From Dendrophyllia cribrosa (lineage: Eukaryota; Cnidaria; Anthozoa; Scleractinia; Dendrophylliidae), in the NCBI GenBank assembly GCA_024195265.1, contig JAJLRJ010000002.1:15867764-15931763 (forward strand): a stretch of 64,000 bases of DNA, read 5' to 3'. Position numbers and translations under genes: made by a program. Under the pieces are notes generated by a model, which saw nothing but the letters and a program-made list of their open reading frames with translations, did no database searches and was not told where the DNA came from. Positions 59,464 through 64,000 of this stretch are shown piece after piece (the stretch's first letter is position 1; each line of letters begins with the position of its first letter).

Positions 59464-59550
59464 TTTGTTGTTTATTCGCTGCGACCATTAACTTTTTACA
59501 TCAATATTTCTTACTCAACAGCTTTCTCACCGAACGAACCGAAGACAACG

Positions 59551-62263
59551 ATGCCTAACCTCAAGACACTCACCAAGGAGCTACGCCAGGAAATCGTAAG
59601 TTATCTTATTCCTTTTCCCCCCATTTCCACTAATTTAGCCTTTCGTTTAGCCACTCACATCTTTACCAAAACTAGGTTTTGTAGTCACATCAATTTCATC
59701 GGCCGTTGCCTCCAATCCAAAGTCATTCCTAAAGGGTTTCGTTCAAATTTTCACGCTTCTACATTCTCTGATTCCAATCAACAATATTTTCACGAAATTC
59801 ACCATGCCCAAAATTCTTTCTCGCGTAATATTATGAGGATCACCATCAGAGCTATGTGCCTTAAACGTAACAATCTCGAAAAGGAAATTATCCAATACCG
59901 TTCCGAACTTTCCAAAATTTGTCCAGCTGTCTTAGTACAATCAATTCGCGCTAAAATTCAAGAACTCAATGCTAAACTGTTCAACAGCCTTAACCAAATC
60001 AAGACCCAAAAACTTGAACAGTTAATAGGTCCTCAATTATCCGGCGACCATTCATTCGATAGTCACAATGGCGTCGTTACCATTCCGGAAAATTTGCCGC
60101 TTTCTAACCCAGAGAGGTCTGTTCTTAGTAAAGGTTTAAACTTTGTTCCTATAGTGAAACAAACCGACGAATTTTCAGTCAAACAAGATGTTGAAAAATT
60201 CCTTCGCCGGGTGCAATTAAGAGCTTTTTTCCACGACAAAGAAGACAATTCTAACACCTCGGAAAAAGATGTTTTTGAAACACTCAACGTTCGCAAATCA
60301 AAATGGACTCCCCCAGAGGGCCAGTTTTCTTCTTTAGATTTTTTCGTCAAAAAATGTCGTCACGATGTCCAAAAACTTAAATTTAACCGCCACACCAAAA
60401 TTTCCAACCTTTCAACAGGAGAGTGGGCAGCGCTCAAAAGTCTTAGCAAACGACGCGACATTGTTATCAAAGCGGCCGACAAAGGCGGGGCGGTAGTTGT
60501 TTGGCGGACCGACCTTTACCGACAAGAGGCTTTTCGGCAACTTTCTGACACCGCTTTCTATACCAAAGTTGATAAAGATCTCACTTCTAGCAACCAAAAA
60601 AAGGTCAAAGAAACTATCCAAGACCTCATTACTAAACAACAATTACCAGTTACCGCCAACAATCTCATCATCACTACTCCTAGAACCTCACGCGTTTATT
60701 TCAAACCTAAAATTCATAAACCAAACAATCCGGGCCGACCAATTGTTTCCGCTTGTAGCTGTCCTACCGAACTAATTTCTAGCTATTTAGACAAAATCAT
60801 GGCCCCCATTGTCAAATCACTACCCTCGTACATTAAGGACACCAATCACGCACTCGAAATTTTCCGGAATTTCAGTTTTCCCAGCGAAAACAAATTAATT
60901 TTCACTATGGACATTACCTCTTTATATACCGTCATCCCCAATGACGAAGGACTTCAAGCACTAAAATATTTTTTCGACCAGCGCTCCATTCAAAACCCAA
61001 GCTCAGAGACACTGCTCCGCTTAGCCGAATTAGTTTTGACACTTAACTGTTTTTCATTTTCCCAAAACTACTACAAACAAGTTAATGGAGTCGCCATGGG
61101 CACCAAAATGGGACCAAGCTACGCTAACCTTTTTGTAGGCCACATCGAAGACAAATTTTTTAATCAGTACCACGGAACCAAACCCGAACTCTACGGCCGC
61201 TACATCGATGATTGCATTGGCGCTACCTCTTCCAGTAAAGAGGAACTTAATCAATTCATAACTTCTGTCAATACTTTTCATCCAGCTCTAAAATATACCT
61301 GGGAAATTTCCGAAACCTCAGTCGCTTTTCTTGACATTAATATTTCAATCAACGGTAACAGTTTATCCACAAGTGTGCACTACAAACCTACAGATTCCCA
61401 CAGTTATCTGTTACATTCATCCTCACATCCATCGCACGTTAAAAACGCCATTCCGTATTCTCAATTTCTCAGACTTCGACGGCTATGTAGTGATGACTCT
61501 GATTTTTCCAACAAATCAGAAGAAATGTGCCAGTTTTTCAAGAAACGTGGGTACCCTGACTCTGTTGTTAATACGGGCCAACAACGTGCACAACAGATCG
61601 ACAGACAATCAGCACTACAAACGCCACAGAAGGAAGAGAACGAGAGAATTCCATTCACCCTCACTTTCCACCCACACAACAACACAGTCAAAAGCATCAT
61701 TTTTAAAAAATTTCAAATTACTCCAAAACGACCCCGAAACTGGCAGAATTTTTTCACAACCCCCACTAATTTCATTCAAACGTGACAAAAACATAGGCAA
61801 CTTTCTAGTTACGAGCGCACTGAAATCTGACGATAAACCGGGAACTTTCAAATGCACACGCACACGATGTAACACTTGTCCTTTCATTCACAACGCGGAC
61901 AAAATAACAGGACCCAAACGATCTATTAAAATCACTGATCGTTTTACATGCACCTCCGTAAATGTTATCTACTGCATAACATGTACTTTTTGCAAAAAGA
62001 TATACATTGGCGAAACAGGGAGGAGACTGGGCGACCGTTTTCGTGAACATCTCCGAGACGTTGAAAAAAATGACAAAGACGTATCCAAACCAGTCGCGCG
62101 CCATTTTAATCTTACTAACCATTCTAAACAACACATGACAATCTGCGGCCTTTCCCTACACCAGGGTAACACAGAAAGCCGTAAAAACCTAGAACAAAAA
62201 ATCATCTTTCAAATCGGCACTCTCAAACCCCACGGAATCTACGAACGCTTTTCATTCAACTAA
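59551..62263 (+). CDS. Penelope-like reverse transcriptase + GIY-YIG endonuclease (one frame break)
   Basis: Starts ATG at 59551 after a leader. The first 744 codons hold the N-terminal region and RT: KAADKGGAVVVW, GRPIVSACSCPTELIS, FTMDITSLYTVIPN, NGVAMGTKMGPSYANLF and catalytic YIDD at 61201-61212, then AFLDINIS. The frame changes in or near an A run at about 61705 and continues to the stop at 62261-62263. That part carries the endonuclease: a CxxC pair (YCITCTFC), then IYIGETGRRLGDRFREHL (about 61990-62060). The protein would copy element RNA at a chromosomal nick. Combined length is about 900 aa, normal for the family. The break may be a mutation or frameshifting; I favour mutation. Confidence 0.9.
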
Positions 62264-62511
62264 TTTACATTTCTTTTTCACGTCACCAAATTTCCACCAA
62301 TAGCGTAGCTCCACCGCTTACTATATAAAACCACACACTACCCACAATTCCTTGATTCGCTCCGACGAAGGGCTAGCGCTCGAAACGTCAGCTATTTGAA
62401 TCTTTTTACGGTGGTCAATTTACCTTATCGACTCAGTCGATAAAACTAAATTCTCGTGTTTCATCCCCCCACCGACGCAGCACCACAGTTTCTCTAGAAA
62501 CTAACCCCATT
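62203..62511 (+). repeat. Penelope-like 3' terminal repeat
   Basis: Counterpart of 59150-59463. It contains the end of the endonuclease frame, TATATAAAA at 62324-62332 and the hammerhead-like motif. Confidence 0.9.
62354..62402 (+). ncRNA. Hammerhead-ribozyme-like motif, 3' copy
   Basis: Identical to the 59304-59352 copy: CCGACGA at 62362-62368, GAAAC at 62382-62386, predicted cleavage after 62389. Same U4-to-C change. Confidence 0.6.
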
Positions 62512-63655
62512 CAGCCTTAGAAACAGATATGTTGCAAGAAGAAGAAGTTCAGAACAAAAATCGAGCTATGCCAATCAACAACTGGCAGCGAAGTCAGGCG
62601 AGACAAAGCTATTAGGAATGCCATGGGACAAAGAAAAGGATACGACCGCCGTTATCTTTCCCACACAACCGTTAGAGCCCACTAAGAGGGTGCTTCTGGG
62701 AAGTCTAGCCAGAATTTACGACCCACTTGGTCTCGCTTCTCCTACCATATTGGCGGGCAAAGTGCAGTATAGAGAAGTATGCGACAGCCGTCTTGCCTGA
62801 GACAAGGCGTTTTCTGGCGTGGCGTTAGACAAGTGGAATGCTTGGAAGAAGATATTGCCTGACAAGGTTGAGATAGCTCAGCATCAAGAGAGAATCGTTG
62901 GCATTGATCGACATGGATTTGGAGACCCTAGCAATAAAGGGGTGGCATCGGCAGTGTTTGCAGTTGTACGTCAAGCACAAGGTAATCAGCAAAGCCTCGT
63001 CACAGCTAAATCACGCCTAGCTAAGCAGGAACTAACTATTCCCAGACAGGAACAAGTATCCGCTCATATGACAGCAAACCTCATCAGCAACGTGACGGGA
63101 TTCCCAGTGGAAGGTGTCTACGGTTTTAAGGAAATGGTGGTTACAAGCAGTTCGTGGCAAACAGAGTCAAGAAAATCCAGCAACACAGCTTCATCCAATG
63201 GAGATATGTCCGTTCACATCAGACCCCCGCTGACCTTGGAAGCAGAGTAGGGCATGTAGATGAATCTGCGAAGTTGTGGTGGGAAGGTCCTGCATGGCTC
63301 GCAGAACCAGAAAGCTGGCCACCAGACATTGTCACCGCCGCTACAAGCGAAACTCAAGCGGAAGCTAAAGTGGCGAGAGAAGCCGTGTTTGTGACCAAGA
63401 CAGAGGACGATGCGCTGAATGAAACTCTGGATAAGCATGGCTACTGGAAAGCCATCCGAATCGTAGCATGGATAGCAAGGTTCCTGAGTAACGGTAAAGC
63501 AAAAGGTGCGAAGAAGTCTGGCCCTTTAACTACCGAGGAGACGGAGACCCAAGTTGAAAGATGGATTTACAGTGTGCAGTCCAGGTTTGCCGCAACGGAC
63601 AAGTATCAGAAAGACGGGCCTCGTCTCAACCTACAGGAATTTGTCTTTATTTCTA
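62512..63655 (+). pseudogene. BEL/Pao pol, 3' part, broken
   Basis: Continues the pol interrupted at 58755. It reads TKLLGMPWDKEKDTTAVIF, KRVLLGSLARIYDPLGLASP and GKVQYREVCDSRLA, the RT-connection of BEL/Pao, with a stop just after. An RNase H-like part follows, with a frame change near 63130-63160. Then come NRVKKIQQHSFIQWRYV, TPADLGSRVG and LWWEGPAWLAEPESWP. The integrase core and 3' LTR are absent. The sequence switches to the foldback repeat at about 63656, so the last few codons of the open frame are not BEL. Confidence 0.85.
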
Positions 63656-63870
63656 CGCCAATTTACAATACGTACTTTAAAGCTTGAGGATAATGAATTT
63701 GATAAATACTAAAAATAAACTGTGGATAGTCAATTGATTCGTAAAAAATATTACTTGGAGGTGAAAATAAGTAGTTGTATAATAAATGATTCCCGGGTTG
63801 ACCTCATCTAATTAGCATTTTGTAAATTCAAATCTCTATAACTCACTAACACGACGTTCAAAACAAAAAA
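63656..63870. mobile_element. Partial copy of the 11.3-kb foldback family, inverted
   Basis: Matches the reverse complement of about 11385-11608 with moderate divergence. Landmarks: CAATTTACAATACGT, ATAGTCAATTGATTCGTAAA, TATTACTTGGAGGTGAAAAT and TTGTAAATTCAAATCTCTAT. It truncates the BEL fragment. Confidence 0.75.
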
Positions 63871-64000
63871 TAAAGGATTTTCATGGCGACTAGAATTTCC
63901 CTTTCTACATTGTATGTCATCAGAAAGTACTAAGCAGTATTACTTAAAGGTCTTTTTTAGTACAGTTTTTCGGTTACACTTTTGTAAACAAGCGTCTGTT
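63871..64000. other. Right edge, nothing recognised
   Basis: No frame or repeat can be assigned in the last 130 bases. Confidence 0.4.

Larger units (their letters stand above)
58769..62511 (+). mobile_element. Penelope-like retroelement (GIY-YIG type), full length, 3.74 kb
   Basis: Structure from left to right: an inverted copy of the 3' terminal region (58769 to about 59150, inverse of roughly 62069-62456), a direct copy of the last ~310 bp (about 59150-59463), a short leader, the RT-endonuclease coding region (59551-62263) and the 3' terminal repeat ending CCCCATTCA at 62511/62512. The direct repeats differ at only about one visible position, so insertion is recent. It splits the BEL/Pao pol, with a 14-bp target duplication. 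Inverted or tandem partial copies at the 5' end are characteristic of Penelope-like elements. Confidence 0.92.

Overview
The window is eukaryotic nuclear DNA from an animal. Four multi-exon genes with GT-AG introns encode conserved metazoan proteins: MOB1, S-adenosylmethionine synthetase (MAT2A type), the splicing factor RBM22 and the mitochondrial calcium-uptake regulator MICU1. The AT-rich sequence, compact genes and dense load of short inverted-repeat elements, tRNA-derived SINEs, Ty3, BEL/Pao and Penelope-like retroelements fit an anthozoan cnidarian, probably a stony coral. The organism assignment is inference; the gene calls come from exon-by-exon reading, and all four reading frames close from start to stop.

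Layout. 1-2.2 kb: a 356-bp inverted-repeat MITE and two tRNA-like SINEs. 2.27-8.29 kb (+): MOB1, five coding exons, with nested transposon remnants in its large third intron. 8.3-16.9 kb: AT-rich flank with a Penelope terminal-repeat relic, several MITEs, a long foldback element and a ~109-bp tandem array. 16.9-21.2 kb (-): MAT2A-like, seven exons. 21.2-28.4 kb: no host gene; a 20-bp minisatellite, a LINE tail, a cluster of TTCGAT-type motifs, and hAT-like and palindromic elements. 28.4-36.0 kb (+): RBM22, nine exons, with a hAT-like MITE and a 1-kb TTAA-flanked element in its last intron. 36.0-39.9 kb: convergent intergenic region. 39.9-51.1 kb (-): MICU1, eleven exons, with many intronic elements. 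51.2-52.7 kb: satellite array of 20-bp units in a 60-bp higher-order repeat, just upstream of MICU1. 52.7-63.7 kb: a retroelement nest made of a broken Ty3 element with its 3' LTR, then a broken BEL/Pao element split by a recent Penelope-like element. 63.7-64.0 kb: another copy of the foldback family seen at 11.3 kb.

The four host genes do not form a pathway; they are ordinary housekeeping neighbours (Hippo/mitotic-exit signalling, methyl-donor synthesis, spliceosome, mitochondrial calcium). The most interesting material is in the mobile DNA. The Penelope-like element has a clear 14-bp target duplication and an inverted-plus-direct terminal-repeat layout. All three of its terminal repeats carry a hammerhead-ribozyme-like motif with the same core substitution, and an old relic of the same family lies 3' of MOB1. 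Also notable are two near-identical 1-kb TTAA-flanked elements in RBM22 and MICU1, the MICU1 copy ending 27 nt from a splice acceptor, and the satellite in the MICU1 5' flank. I found no prokaryotic-type defence system or CRISPR.
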